From NCBI GenBank assembly GCA_032164245.1, contig JAVMKO010000003.1, forward strand, positions 12,782,651 through 12,846,650: DNA of 64,000 nt. The letters are read 5' to 3'. Every line of letters starts with the position of its first letter. The first letter of the stretch is position 1. Under the pieces are notes generated by a model that saw only the letters and a list, made by a program, of their open reading frames with translations, did no database searches and was not told the DNA's origin. Made by a program: the position numbers and the translations under genes. The DNA comes from Sternotherus odoratus (lineage: Eukaryota > Chordata > Testudines > Kinosternidae). Positions 25,508-35,449 of this stretch are shown one piece after another.

Positions 25508-26815
25508 TCTCAGTCCCTGGAAAAATCATGGAGCAGGTCCTCGAGGAGTCAATTTTGAAGCACTTAGAGGAGAGGAAAGTGATCAGGAACAGCCAGCATG
25601 GATTCACCAAGGGCAAGTCATGCCTGCCTACCCTAGTTGCCTTCTATGATGATATAACTGGCTCTGTGGATGAGGGGAAAGCAGTGGATGTGTTATTTCT
25701 TGACTTTAGCAAAGCTTTTAATACGGTCTCCCACAATATTCTTGCCAAGTGGATAGAAAGCTGGCTAGAGCGTCAGGCTCAACAGGTAGTGATCAATGGC
25801 TCCATGTCTAGTTAGCAGCCGGTATCAAGCCGAGTGCCCCAAGGGTCGGGTCCTGAGGCTGGTTTTGTTCAATATCTTCATTAATGATCTGGAGGGTGGT
25901 CTGGACTACACCCTCAGCAAGTTTGCAGATGACACTAAACTGGCAGGAGTGGTAAATACGCTGGAGGGTAGAGGTAGGATACAAAGGGACATAGACAAAT
26001 TAGAGGGTTGGGCCAAAAGAAATCTGATGAGGTTCAACAAAGACAAGTGCAGAGTCCTTCACTTATGACAGAAGAATCCCATGCACTGCTACAGACTAGG
26101 GATCAAATGGCTAGGCAGCAGTTCTACAGAAAAGGACCTAGGGGTTACAGTGGAGGAGAAGCTGGATATGAGTCAACAGTGTTTGAGCATTGGCCTGCTA
26201 AACCCAGGGTTGTGAGTTCAATCCTTGAGGGGGCCATTTAGGGATCTGGGGCAAAAAAATCTGTCAGGGGACAGTACTTGGTCCTGCTAGTGTAGGCAGG
26301 GGACTGGACTCGATGACCTGAAAGGTCTTTCCAGTTCTAGGAGATTGGTATATCTCCATTTATAAAGCTAGACATGAGTCAACAGTGTGCCCTTATTGGG
26401 CTGTATAAATTGGGGCATTGCCAGCAGATCGAGGGACATGATCATTCCTCTCTATTCGACATTGAGGACTCACCTGGAGTACTGTGTCCAGTTTTGGGGC
26501 CCACAATATAAGAAAAATGTGGAAAAATTGGAAAGAGTCCAGAGGAGGACAACAAAAATGATTAGGGGGTCTGGCGCACATAACTTATGCAGTGGGAGGG
26601 GGGGGAGGTTTAGGTTGGATATTAGGAAAAAACATTTTCACTAGGAGGGTGGTGAAGCACTGGAATGGGTTACTTAGGGAGGTGGTGGAATCTCCTTCCT
26701 TAGGAGTTTTTAAGGTCAGGCTTGACAAAGCCCTGGCTGGGATGATTTAGTTGGGGATTGGACTATATGACCTCTTGAGGTCCCTTCCAACTCTGATATT
26801 CTATGATTCTATGAA
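25508..26815 (+). mobile_element. CR1 LINE, second copy inserted in the first (plus strand)
   Basis: It starts 5'-truncated inside the RT and carries [35 protein letters not shown] (from about 25702) and the catalytic FADDTKLAG (from about 25922). The C-terminal region follows ([11 protein letters not shown], near 26467). It ends in a proper CR1 tail, GATATTCTATGATTCTATGA. One frameshift separates the first two blocks. Both RT aspartates remain, so this copy is younger than its host copy. A SINE interrupts it at 26183-26364. The element is dead because it lacks ORF1, the endonuclease and an intact frame. Confidence 0.92.
26159..26388 (+). mobile_element. tRNA-derived SINE with long target duplication, inserted in CR1
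   Basis: The body (26183-26364) begins with a tRNA-like head. The tract GAGCATTGGCCTGCTAAACC can serve as the A-box side, and GAGTTCAATCC is a good B-box. A 3' part (GGACTCGATGACCTGAAAGG, CCAGTTCTAGGAG) follows. The flanks repeat the target: ATGAGTCAACAGTGT is exact at 26168-26182 and 26374-26388, and the duplication extends to about 24 bp with two mismatches. The host CR1 reading continues naturally across the right copy. SINEs with this head are characteristic of cryptodiran turtles. Confidence 0.9.
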
Positions 26816-26819
26816 AAGA

Positions 26820-26960
26820 TTGTTAAAAGGAGGAGGGAGAAAAACTGTTCTCCTTAACCTCTGAGGATAGGATGAGAAGCCATGGCCATAAATTGCAGCA
26901 AGGTAGGCTTGGGTTAAACATTAGGAAAAACTTCCTAACTGTCAGGGTAGTTAAGCGGCT
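26820..26960 (+). mobile_element. CR1 LINE, first copy resumed (part 2)
   Basis: After the inner CR1 tail the outer copy resumes with GGAGAAAAACTGTTCTCCTT, CATTAGGAAAAACTTCCTAA and CTGTCAGGGTAGTTAAGCGG. This is the ORF2 C-terminal text that should follow the break at about 25505. The part stops before a CR1 3' UTR or tail, so the first copy has lost its 3' end. Confidence 0.8.
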
Positions 26961-26984
26961 GGATACATTTTCCCAGTCTAATAT

Positions 26985-27560
26985 CTCTGCTTTTTTCTTT
27001 CTTAGGAAGCTTTATCAGTAGGTCATAAAGTGGTTCTATTTCCCACACCACTTGCACCTTTGCACATAAGCCGGGCATTTTTATTTCTGTCACTCTCATT
27101 GTTTTCCACAGTATGTACACTGGACTATGATGCCTTGGTTGATCTGTCCTTGACCTGCTTCCTGGGTTCCTTTAGCTTGAGCTTGTGTACTTGTTCTGCA
27201 CTAGTGGCTATCATTGTTCTGATCCTTTCCCTGTACAGTTCAGCTGTTTGGGAGGCATTTCTTTAGGACTAGATCTGCTTCTCTAAACAGGTTGTCCTTA
27301 AAGTTGGAACCCCATGTCTCACAAATGATCCTGTCTCCAACTAGTAAATCTTCAAAGTCTTCAGAGTTACTGGTGGATGTTCCCAGCTCTGTAATTTAAG
27401 TGCCTGTTCCTTCTTCTCCTTCTTTGCTTTTTGGTAAAAAACTCCAGCATATATCTAATCTGTCTGTTTATTCATGGTACTCATCAAACTCTTATATCAG
27501 CTGTTAACCCAGTGTTTCAGGCAAAAATCCTGGCCACAGTGTCTCAATAGTTTCTTATCC
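26985..27560 (-). mobile_element. Ty3/Gypsy gag remnant with zinc knuckle (minus strand)
   Basis: In broken frames the minus strand gives DLLVGDRIICETWGSNFKDN, LFREADLVLKKCLPN and then QCTYCGK and KCPAYVQRCKWCGK blocks. These correspond to the gag C-terminal region and CCHC-type knuckles of vertebrate Gypsy elements. Orientation and order (gag at higher coordinates, pol at 22095-23070) fit a single element split by the CR1 pair. Protease text between knuckle and RT is mostly missing, and no LTR was found to the right. Confidence 0.78.
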
Positions 27561-29160
27561 TTTTTCCTCAGTGAAAGAGTAAAACTAGCTCTACCTTCAT
27601 TTTCTCATCTTTATCCCCTATGGTCAGCTCTGTATATAGATTCCTGTATATAGATTGCTTCCATTGTTTCCATGCTTGTGCAAGACTTTTGTTTGGAAAT
27701 CTAGCATTCCCAGTGAACTGAGTCCCTACATGCTGCCCGACTGCTCTGTTTCTAGATGCTGCTTTGATTTACTGTTAATCATGCTCTCTTTGTTGCTGGA
27801 GGTCTCATTAGATTTACTACTGCCATCAGGTGGCACGTGCCACATGCTGGGTAGTAACACAGAGGACACCACGTTACTAAAAGTAAACACAACTGAAGTT
27901 AGCATTCAAATCACATGCACATCAACTGACTTCCTGGTGCCTCCTCCAGACTCTTACCTCCTGCAACTTGTGCTCCTCCCTACAAATTCCATGCAGGTTG
28001 TTACAGTTGTCACAGTGTCATGCATACTTACTTCCATGTATTTCCATTCTGCCATCCAGGATTTCTAAGGTGCCTTGCATTCTGGCTTTATCCACCCAAA
28101 GCTAACACAACACCTCCTAGCCTCAAGTCACCCAATGATTTCCCTACACTAAGGGAATCCTCAATTGCTCCTTTCAGAAAGCTGTACGTCAGTGACACAT
28201 AGGGGACTATGAGTAGCTAGCCCATGATTTTCAGAGCCTGAATCAGCACTGTGGGTGTAGAGGTTTATACTGTGGATTCTCCATCTCTACGGCTGGTTTG
28301 ATTCCCTTTTCAATGTTGTTGCAGTTGTGTTTACTGCAGGGAGGGGAGGAATACAGAGTTATGGAGTAGCTCCTGCAGTAGGAGATATTCAGGGAGGTTT
28401 GCTGAACGTGACTGCATATAGGTTGGTTTGTTTTTCTGGAGCCATGTGAAAGCCTCAAGGCATGTGTGACTATATGGATTAAAAGTTGTTATGAACTATT
28501 ATTATGATCATTATGAGATTTCCCATTTCAGTGCCAATGATCTCCAGGAGACATCTCTGCATAATGAATGGAACAAGTGCTGATTAATGGGGAATAAAAT
28601 CATTGACTAAGCACATAACACAAGCCTTACGGTTACAAACTGCCAAGAAGCAACTCATTAATTCTCCTACTATCCATTCTGTAGAAAAGTCTTCTCTCCC
28701 TTTGGGAATGGCAGTGTGATAATGAAATACTTCCTTATTGCTGGAGCTGCCTGGCAGTACATGGTGCGCTCATGCAGACTTGCCAAAAGCTCTGATTTAG
28801 GCAGGACATTCCCAGGTTTTGCTCTCTCCCTTCTGGATCCCCATATTTGTCCTGACTATAACAGACAAGAAAATGCACCACAGTTCTCACCGCTGGCCAC
28901 TACAGGCTGCTGCTGGGCTGCTAGAAACTGCCTGTCTTCTCTGGTTTTTCCTCACTGCCTACCCTGATGGCTTCCACAGGGAGGGAACCGACCAGCCACC
29001 AATTACAATAATTTTGCTTCACTCCTACTAGGAGAAAGAAGAGGCACTGGGTTGGGGAGGAGAGGAATAGGTAGCCCTAGGAGATGGAAATAGGACAACA
29101 AAGGCAAAGAAGGGGAATCCCCACAAGGAAGTAGAGGGACCCATTAAAGGTGGGACAGGG
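27561..29160. other. Intron sequence, possibly including Gypsy 5' flank
   Basis: No host gene is recognised. The 137-residue frame at 27655-28068 has no recognisable domain and sits where the upstream part of the Gypsy element would lie, so it may be old retroelement sequence read on the wrong strand. From 28100 on I see nothing definable. Confidence 0.45.
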
Positions 29161-29163
29161 CAA

Positions 29164-29255
29164 ATCATAGAATATCAGGGTTGGAAAAGACCTCAGGAGA
29201 TCCTCTAGTCCACCCCCCTCCTCAGAGCAGAACCAATCCCCAATTAAATTAGAAG
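29164..29255 (-). mobile_element. SINE/CR1 3' tail fragment (minus strand)
   Basis: TCATAGAATATCAGGGTTGG, AAAGACCTCAGGAGATC and CCAATCCCCAATTAAATTAG are the complement of a CR1-type tail. The same tail is seen in the intact CR1 at 26750-26815 and in the SINE at 45520-45690. Confidence 0.8.
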
Positions 29256-29399
29256 GATTTGGGAGGACGGGGACTGAGTTGGGGGAATACATCCCATGAA
29301 ATGGGGCTAGTGGACCAGTAGTCACACTGCTATCAACATGACTCAGTAGGGCACAACTGAGACATGAAAATTACAGAGGAGAGAGGAGAGGCAGGGGAG

Positions 29400-30400
29400 C
29401 ATTGTGAAGCCTCGCTGGCACCTTCATCAGGGTTTTTTTGGGGGTGGGGGTGTCTCCTGTTTCCTTCCCATATCTGATTTCAAAGCTGTGTTGCCAACTT
29501 TCACAAATCATGAGCCTTTGAAGACTGTGAAGCCAAGAAGCTCCGGCCTTCACAATGCAAACGGCCCAGGGGAAAGAACAGCCAATCACAGGAGGAGGCA
29601 GGAGGGAGGCTGAACTCTTCCCTCACTTTTCAGGAACTGAGAGAAGTTTTGTGGACTGGGAGGGATGGGCAAGAGGGAGCAGCTAAATGATTTTCACAAG
29701 AGGGAAGAGAGGCAGGGAGCAGGAACAGTCCAGCAGGAGAGGACAGCCTGGGTCCTTCCTCCCTGTGTGCCCTCCTATGAAAAATGTCTTGCAGATCCTT
29801 ACCCTTCTCCTGCTCTCTAATGCTACACCACCAGGCCTGGGAAGGTGTTAAGGAAAACTCCCCGGGAGCTGCTCTCCTCTCAGGCAGGTGCTTGTGTGTG
29901 TGAAGATCCCACTGAGCTGCCAGGCCTAGGAAGAGGTGCAGGTGGAGGAGAGATGTGTTTGGTGGGGAAGATCTGGGGCAGAGGGTGTATGGGGAAGAGA
30001 TGCACAATTTTTTGTACAGCAGGGTGTGTAGAACTGATGTGGGACTAGGACAGAGTGAGGGCTGGGGAACAAACTTAATTTATTATTTCTCCCCCTTTCC
30101 TGGGGTAGCTGCAGCATAGAGACATGAAATGCTCTTTCCCCCCATTGCCCATAGGCCAGGTTTTTTTCTTTCTGTCCCTCATGTTGAGCCTTCTGAATGA
30201 AAAGATGTTACGTCCGCACCATATTATTTTATTGGGATTATACAGCAGCTAAACCTGAACTTCTATTATTATTGAACAGCAGAAAAAACATGTTTCCTTT
30301 TCTAAATAGGTGCATTGATTATCATCAGGGCTTTTGGGGGGGGGGTGTCTCCTGTTTCCTTCCTTCTTTTTCATATTTTCCTGAGATACTGATATTTAAG
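29400..30400 (+). repeat. Dispersed direct repeat around a 900-bp interval
   Basis: GGGTGTCTCCTGTTTCCTTCC, preceded by TCATCAGGG, a T-run and poly-G, occurs at about 29422-29465 and again at 30325-30363. The copies are nearly identical over some 40 bases, with differing homopolymer lengths. Between them lies GC-moderate intron without a recognised gene. Confidence 0.7.
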
Positions 30401-30913
30401 GGATAAATTGTGCCCTTGTGCCATCTGAAGAAGTGGGGAGTAGACAGCCTATCCAATCCTCTGCTTAGCTGAATAGGATTTACCATTGCTGTGCGTCTAG
30501 GTCTGGAGCTAGTCCAAAGCCCTCTGAAGTCCAATGGGCTTTGGAGCAGGTCCCTCCTCTTCTCTGGATATTGTTCCTCCAAGCAAGTGGATGGGGAATA
30601 GGCCAAGAAAGCCTGGACTCCACCTCTCCCACTAGATGGAGAGAGCTGAGGCCAGGCATGAAGGAAAGTAAGCCGTGTCCTCTCACGGACTTGACTTGAC
30701 TTACAAGAGATGCTACCTTGGAGCATGAACAGAGCAGGGAAGGAATTTTGCCTCAGAGAGGAATCTGTGGGCCACGGTGTTTCCTGGGGCTATATCTAGG
30801 GCAGTGCTGCTTATGGTTGTGTGTTTATAGTTTCTTTTTAATGAATATATGATTTCCAATGGAACTTAAGAGATTTAGGCCAGATTTTTAAAGGTATATT
30901 GGTACCTAAAGAT

Positions 30914-31512
30914 CAGGGGTGAAAGTAACTAAAACTTCTTACTGGTACGGTGGCTGGGCCAGCTCTGGCCCCCGGAAGGGGAGGAGCCTATGCCAGAAGG
31001 GGTGGAGCCTCTGCAAGAAGGGGCGGGGTTGGGGAAGAACCATCCCGCCCCTGTACCGGTAAGGGGCCTCCCCCCAGACCCTCCCACATCCCTCCTCAGC
31101 CCAACCCTCCCCCCCACCCAGGCCTCTGGTGGAATTTTAAAGTGCCCGGGGCAGTAGCAGTGTCCCAACCTGGGCTCTTTAAATAGCTACCGGAGCCCCG
31201 CCGCAGCCTCCCCAGGGCTCCGGCAGCAGGGCTCCCGTCCCCGTGGAGTCCTGGGGAAGCGGCGGCGGGGCTCTGGTAGCTACTTAAAATGCCCAGGGCT
31301 GGGACACCGCTAGCATCCCGGGCCCTGCCTCCAGAGCCACGCTGCAGCCTCACCCGGGCTCCTGCAGCAATTGAAAGGGCCTGGGACTCCAGCTGCTGCT
31401 GGGAGCCCCAGGTCCTTTCAATTGCACTTGTGGAAGCCGATCCACCTCGGTACGGCGCACCGACTCTTGCCGGTACGCCGTACCTGGGTGTACCAGCTTA
31501 CTTTCACCTCTG
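30914..31512 (+). mobile_element. Non-autonomous hAT-type element, 599 bp, with 8-bp target duplication
   Basis: Terminal inverted repeats CAGGGGTGAAAGTAA and TTACTTTCACCTCTG bound the element. The octamer CTAAAGAT flanks it exactly at 30906-30913 and 31513-31520. Subterminal 'GGTACGGC' and 'GCCGTACC' wording near the right end is part of the family's structure. The interior is GC-rich (31000-31400) with short open frames that have no domain. The 8-bp duplication places it in the hAT group. Confidence 0.9.
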
Positions 31513-31520
31513 CTAAAGAT

Positions 31521-33300
31521 GCAGACAAGAGGCTAGTGGGATTTTTTAATGTACGTACATGCGTAAAGCCCATTGACATCAAATTTCAGTACCTAGGTGC
31601 TTTTGAAAATCCCACTGGGTGTCTGTCTTCATCTTTAGGCACCTAAATACCTTTTAAAATCTGGCTCTTAGACACTTTGAAAATGGAACTTAGGCTCCTA
31701 AGTCAGTGAGGCATTTTTTTTGAAATAATACCCTGTAATTTGCCTGAGAACGTCTGTCAGAGTAAAAGCTGAGAAGCTGATAGGAATCCATATGCTGACT
31801 AAAAAGAATACACCAGAAAAGTACCCAGTTGTTAATATTTCCATATTTTCCTAGCTGCTGAGTTTCTCACTGGAAGACTGATTGTAATTCAGTTCAGGGT
31901 TCATCTAATGAAGAACTCCTGCTTAGGGCAGTGATTAACAGCTCATATTGAAAAGTCCACAGTGATAATTCTTTGGCAAAAACTAATCAAAGGCCATAGC
32001 ATTTTACCTCATACACTTTTTAAAAGAAACACATTAATAATGTAGCCTAAGGCTCTTGGAATACTAGTCACTATGGATTTTAAAGTTAGCATTGAATCTT
32101 AAGGGTCCTCTCTGTGCTATAAAATGTAGCCAGTGTTCTTTCTATAAACTCAGAGCGCCTGATTCATTTCTCGCTTATATCTGCGTAACTTGGGAATTCT
32201 ACTGAGGCCAATGGAGTTTCCTTGATTGACATAATCAGCCCAGAATGCTGATTCAGAGTATGATTAACAATGAAATATCTGCCATGGAGTAGACACATGT
32301 GGCAGGGCAAATCCCTCAAGGATGTAAGCAAATTCTCATGTTGAGAAAATATGCAATACCTTGATCATAAATTTTGAAGAAGGCTCATTGGCATTGAACA
32401 TCACACATACTCTTTTCTTTTTTGCAGAGGCAAGACAATTACTGTGGTGTGATAATTAAGGATATGACATCTTTTCAGGAAATGTACCATGTGTTAAAGA
32501 GAAGTACTACATCGCCATGTGTAAGACCTAAAAAAGCCAAACTATGCATATAGGCTAATCACCTGCCTTAGACACCCTTTACCTATGGGAAAGTGAAAGT
32601 AAAAATAAGAGCCATCAGATAGAAATCATTCTAACTGCTTTGTATTTTCTTCCTCTCATTGAAATGTGCATTTCTACCATAGGAGGGAATTCACTCCTGC
32701 GTAACAGCCCAGCACAATGACTCTGCACTACCTAATTACCAGTTAAGCCCTAAATTGAGGGCTTGCAGAGGACTTGCAAAGTCCATAGGCCCTCTCCCTA
32801 AGGGTAAATGTCCACCATAATCAGCATCTTCAAAGGGGTCTTGTAAGAGGAGGATGTCAAGTCCTCAGTAAGGAAAGACCTACTTAGCACTTTAACCCCT
32901 TCTCTGACACCTCAGAATTATTCCCTACAGAACATTCTCTCATGGTTCTCCAGTCTCCTTTTAAATACCTAAAATAATGTCTCTTTCACTGTATATCTTG
33001 GCATAGTCAACCTAAATTTACCTTTATTTAACTTCATCCTATCCATTATCATGGGTATGGTAGAAGACTTACACAGAGAAGAATAGGCATGAGTGATTAT
33101 TTTTTAGCTATGAGATGCACAGTTAACAATTCCTCTTTCTCCTTGGTGTTGACATCCTTAAAACACTTTCGAAATGTGTGTTTTATTCGGTTTTTAATTT
33201 TATTTTTGATTACACATGGCCTAGTAGTTTGCAGAGGATGGAGAAGAGCCAGTATTTTTGGTCCATGTCAGCATTAGTCTCAGAGACATAAACAGACTAG
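31521..33300. other. Intron sequence with one small palindromic repeat
   Basis: No host gene is recognised. Bases 31570-31720 carry the phrase GGCACCTAAATACCTTTTAAA, which recurs in variant form near 40850 and 47400 and is probably a degraded interspersed repeat. Bases 32150-32245 (CGCCTGATTCATTTCTCGCT to ACATAATCAGCCCAG) resemble the short palindromic repeat at 9587. Confidence 0.45.
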
Positions 33301-33304
33301 TGAT

Positions 33305-33640
33305 TCATGTATTTGTAGATTTTAAGGCAAGAAGAAACCATTAGAACATCTAGTCTGACCTCCTGTATAATATAGGTGATGGAAATTCACCTACTGATTC
33401 CTATATTGAGCTCAATAACTTTTGTTTTGCTAAAACACATCATCTAGAAAGGCATCCAGTCTTGACTTGAAGGCTTCAAGAGATGGAGAATTCACCAATT
33501 TCCTTGGTATTGTGTTCCAGTGGTTAATCACCTCACTGTTAAAAATGTGCACCTTATTTCTAATTAGAACGTATCTGGCTTCTGCTTCCAGCCTTTGATT
33601 CTTATGTTACATTAAATTGTCTTTTAGTAGCTGATATTTT
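33305..33640 (-). mobile_element. CR1 LINE 3' fragment (minus strand)
   Basis: It starts with the complement of the tail (TAGATTTTAAGGCAAGAAGA, ATCTAGTCTGACCTCCTGTA). It continues with AGGCATCCAGTCTTGACTTG and TTCTGCTTCCAGCCTTTGATTC, the usual CR1 3' region in reverse. It is short and strongly diverged. Confidence 0.85.
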
Positions 33641-33764
33641 CTCCCCTGGATGATATTTGCACACTGGAGTCTAATCTGTAAAGTTCTGCAACCAAGGAAA
33701 CACAGGTAGCACAGGAAGAAACTATGGTGATGAAATCTATGAAATATTTCTGCTGATCAACTTG

Positions 33765-34015
33765 ATGCAAAGAGTCCAGTGGGTAGGGCACAGGTCTGTG
33801 ATTCTGAAGATCTGAGTGCTATATCTAGCTCCATCAAATCCCTGCTGTGTGATCTTGGACCAATTATTTCAGATTCCCATGCCTCTGTCTTGTGTAATTA
33901 GTTCATAAACTCTAAGGCTGTCTCTTAGTAGGAGCATTTACAGTGCCTGGCACAATGGGGGCCATGATCCTGAGGCCTCTGGGTATTAATATAATGTAAA
34001 TAATAATAGGGTATA
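33765..34015 (+). mobile_element. MIR-type SINE plus SINE-tail-like segment
   Basis: The core CCTGCTGTGTGATCTTGGAC followed by AATTATTTCAGATTCCCATG and CCTCTGTCTTGTG is classic MIR wording. The head GTGGGTAGGGCACAGGTCTGTGA fits its tRNA-like part. The 3' section CAGTGCCTGGCACAATGGGG with an AATAATA tail matches the segments at 7990 and 50101. Confidence 0.7.
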
Positions 34016-34809
34016 CGCTGTGGTAGGGAAAGATCTGTATGGATGAATATTGTTGCAGACAGGTTTGAGAGGCACAACTGTTTCCTTGTGGAACAGGTGG
34101 GTCTTATAGAGCTCGGATGGGACACATCAACCCAAAAGCAACGTCAAAGTTCTAGCTGAACTTCGTAAGAGCTAGAACATGCTATTAGTTTTTATGAGCT
34201 CTACAATCATTATGGTCATTGTAACAATTTGTTCAGTGAAGGGAGATGAGAAGGAGAAAGAAGGTGAAGTGGGTGGTTGGTGATAAAATATCATCCCTCA
34301 ATGCTCTTGGTGAGGATATGCCAGTACCCCCCACTAATGCTACCGCGCCTCACTAGTTTCCCGAGTCCGGCAATCACGACTTCCTTCTTACTCACCCAGG
34401 AAGACACTTACCTTTCAGTGCAGCGTTTTTGCACCATTTAAACCCAAACTTACAGCAATGAAAGCAGCCAGTTGGGTCTGGCATGAGCTGTTATTGGTTG
34501 TGAGCTCATGCTGTCACTGCGTTGTTCTCTCCTACATTACAGACTTTCAGACTGATTCTCTCATTATTTGTGATCATATTTTTTTCCAGTTTGGGGCCTG
34601 AAGCTGTATATATGGAATGAGTACAGTATCCATTGAGATCAATGGCACTTGTCAGGCTAGATTGATAATGGGATCAGGCCCATTGACCTTTCAATTAAAT
34701 GATGATATTGCATGGAACTCCATTTTTTCTAAACTATATTTATTCTTGAAATAAAGACTGGACGTCTTTCTACAAAATAAGCTGTTCAGACACAAATTCT
34801 TGGGAATGA

Positions 34810-34905
34810 TGTAGGAATTACTAGGTGAAATTGTATGGCCTGTATTATGTAGGAGAATAGAATAAATGATCATAGTGGTCAGGCCTTTAAATCCATTCAT
34901 TTTCT
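34810..34905 (+). mobile_element. CR1 LINE tail fragment (plus strand)
   Basis: GGCCTGTATTATGTAGGAGA followed by AAATGATCATAGTGGTCAGG and CCTTTAAATCC corresponds to the CR1 tail in plus orientation ('gatgatcataatggtcccttctggccttaaa'). Confidence 0.65.
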
Positions 34906-35370
34906 CTCTTTTAGTCATTTGGGACCTCATCTGTTCTCCTTCTTACTGGTTCTTTAAATTCCCCTGCCAATGGATTATATCTCATGCACATACATATACT
35001 CAGGTTATCCAGGTGTACTCTATCTGCAACCAATTGTTATTCATTCACTCTATTATCCCATTCCTCCTTAGCTTGCAACTGTCTCCCTACATTTTGTTGA
35101 AAATTGAAACAAAGTAACAAGGGGCCTAACCCAAACCTCACAGAAATCAGCAGGTAGAAGTTTTTCCATTGACTTCAATGAGCTTTGGGCCAGGCCTCAA
35201 GATACGATTGTTTGTTCTCCTTCCTGATTGTGTAGTGATCCTCCCACTTCCCCGGTATCCTGGCTCTAGTGCATTTATAAAACTTCTCATTTCCTTTGAC
35301 TTCATTAACTCACCCTACAGTATTACCATTTTGCCTCTCTACATTGGTCTCCACAAGGCCTTCACTGACA

Positions 35371-35445
35371 CCAGATCCTCAACTGATATAAGCTGGTATA
35401 ACTGTCTGAAAGCCAATGGAGCTATACCAGCTAAGGATCTGGCCC
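35371..35445. repeat. Short palindromic interspersed repeat, second copy
   Basis: CCAGATCCTCAACTGATATA on the left is complementary to the right arm (TATACCAGCTAAGGATCTGG). The centre is GAAAGCCAATGGAG. It has the same design as at 9587-9682. Confidence 0.7.
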
Positions 35446-35449
35446 AGCT

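Noticed and set aside
26183..26364. Functional tRNA gene suggested by the B-box GAGTTCAATCC
   Set aside because: It lacks a complete cloverleaf and carries a SINE body and target duplications; it is a tRNA-derived SINE.
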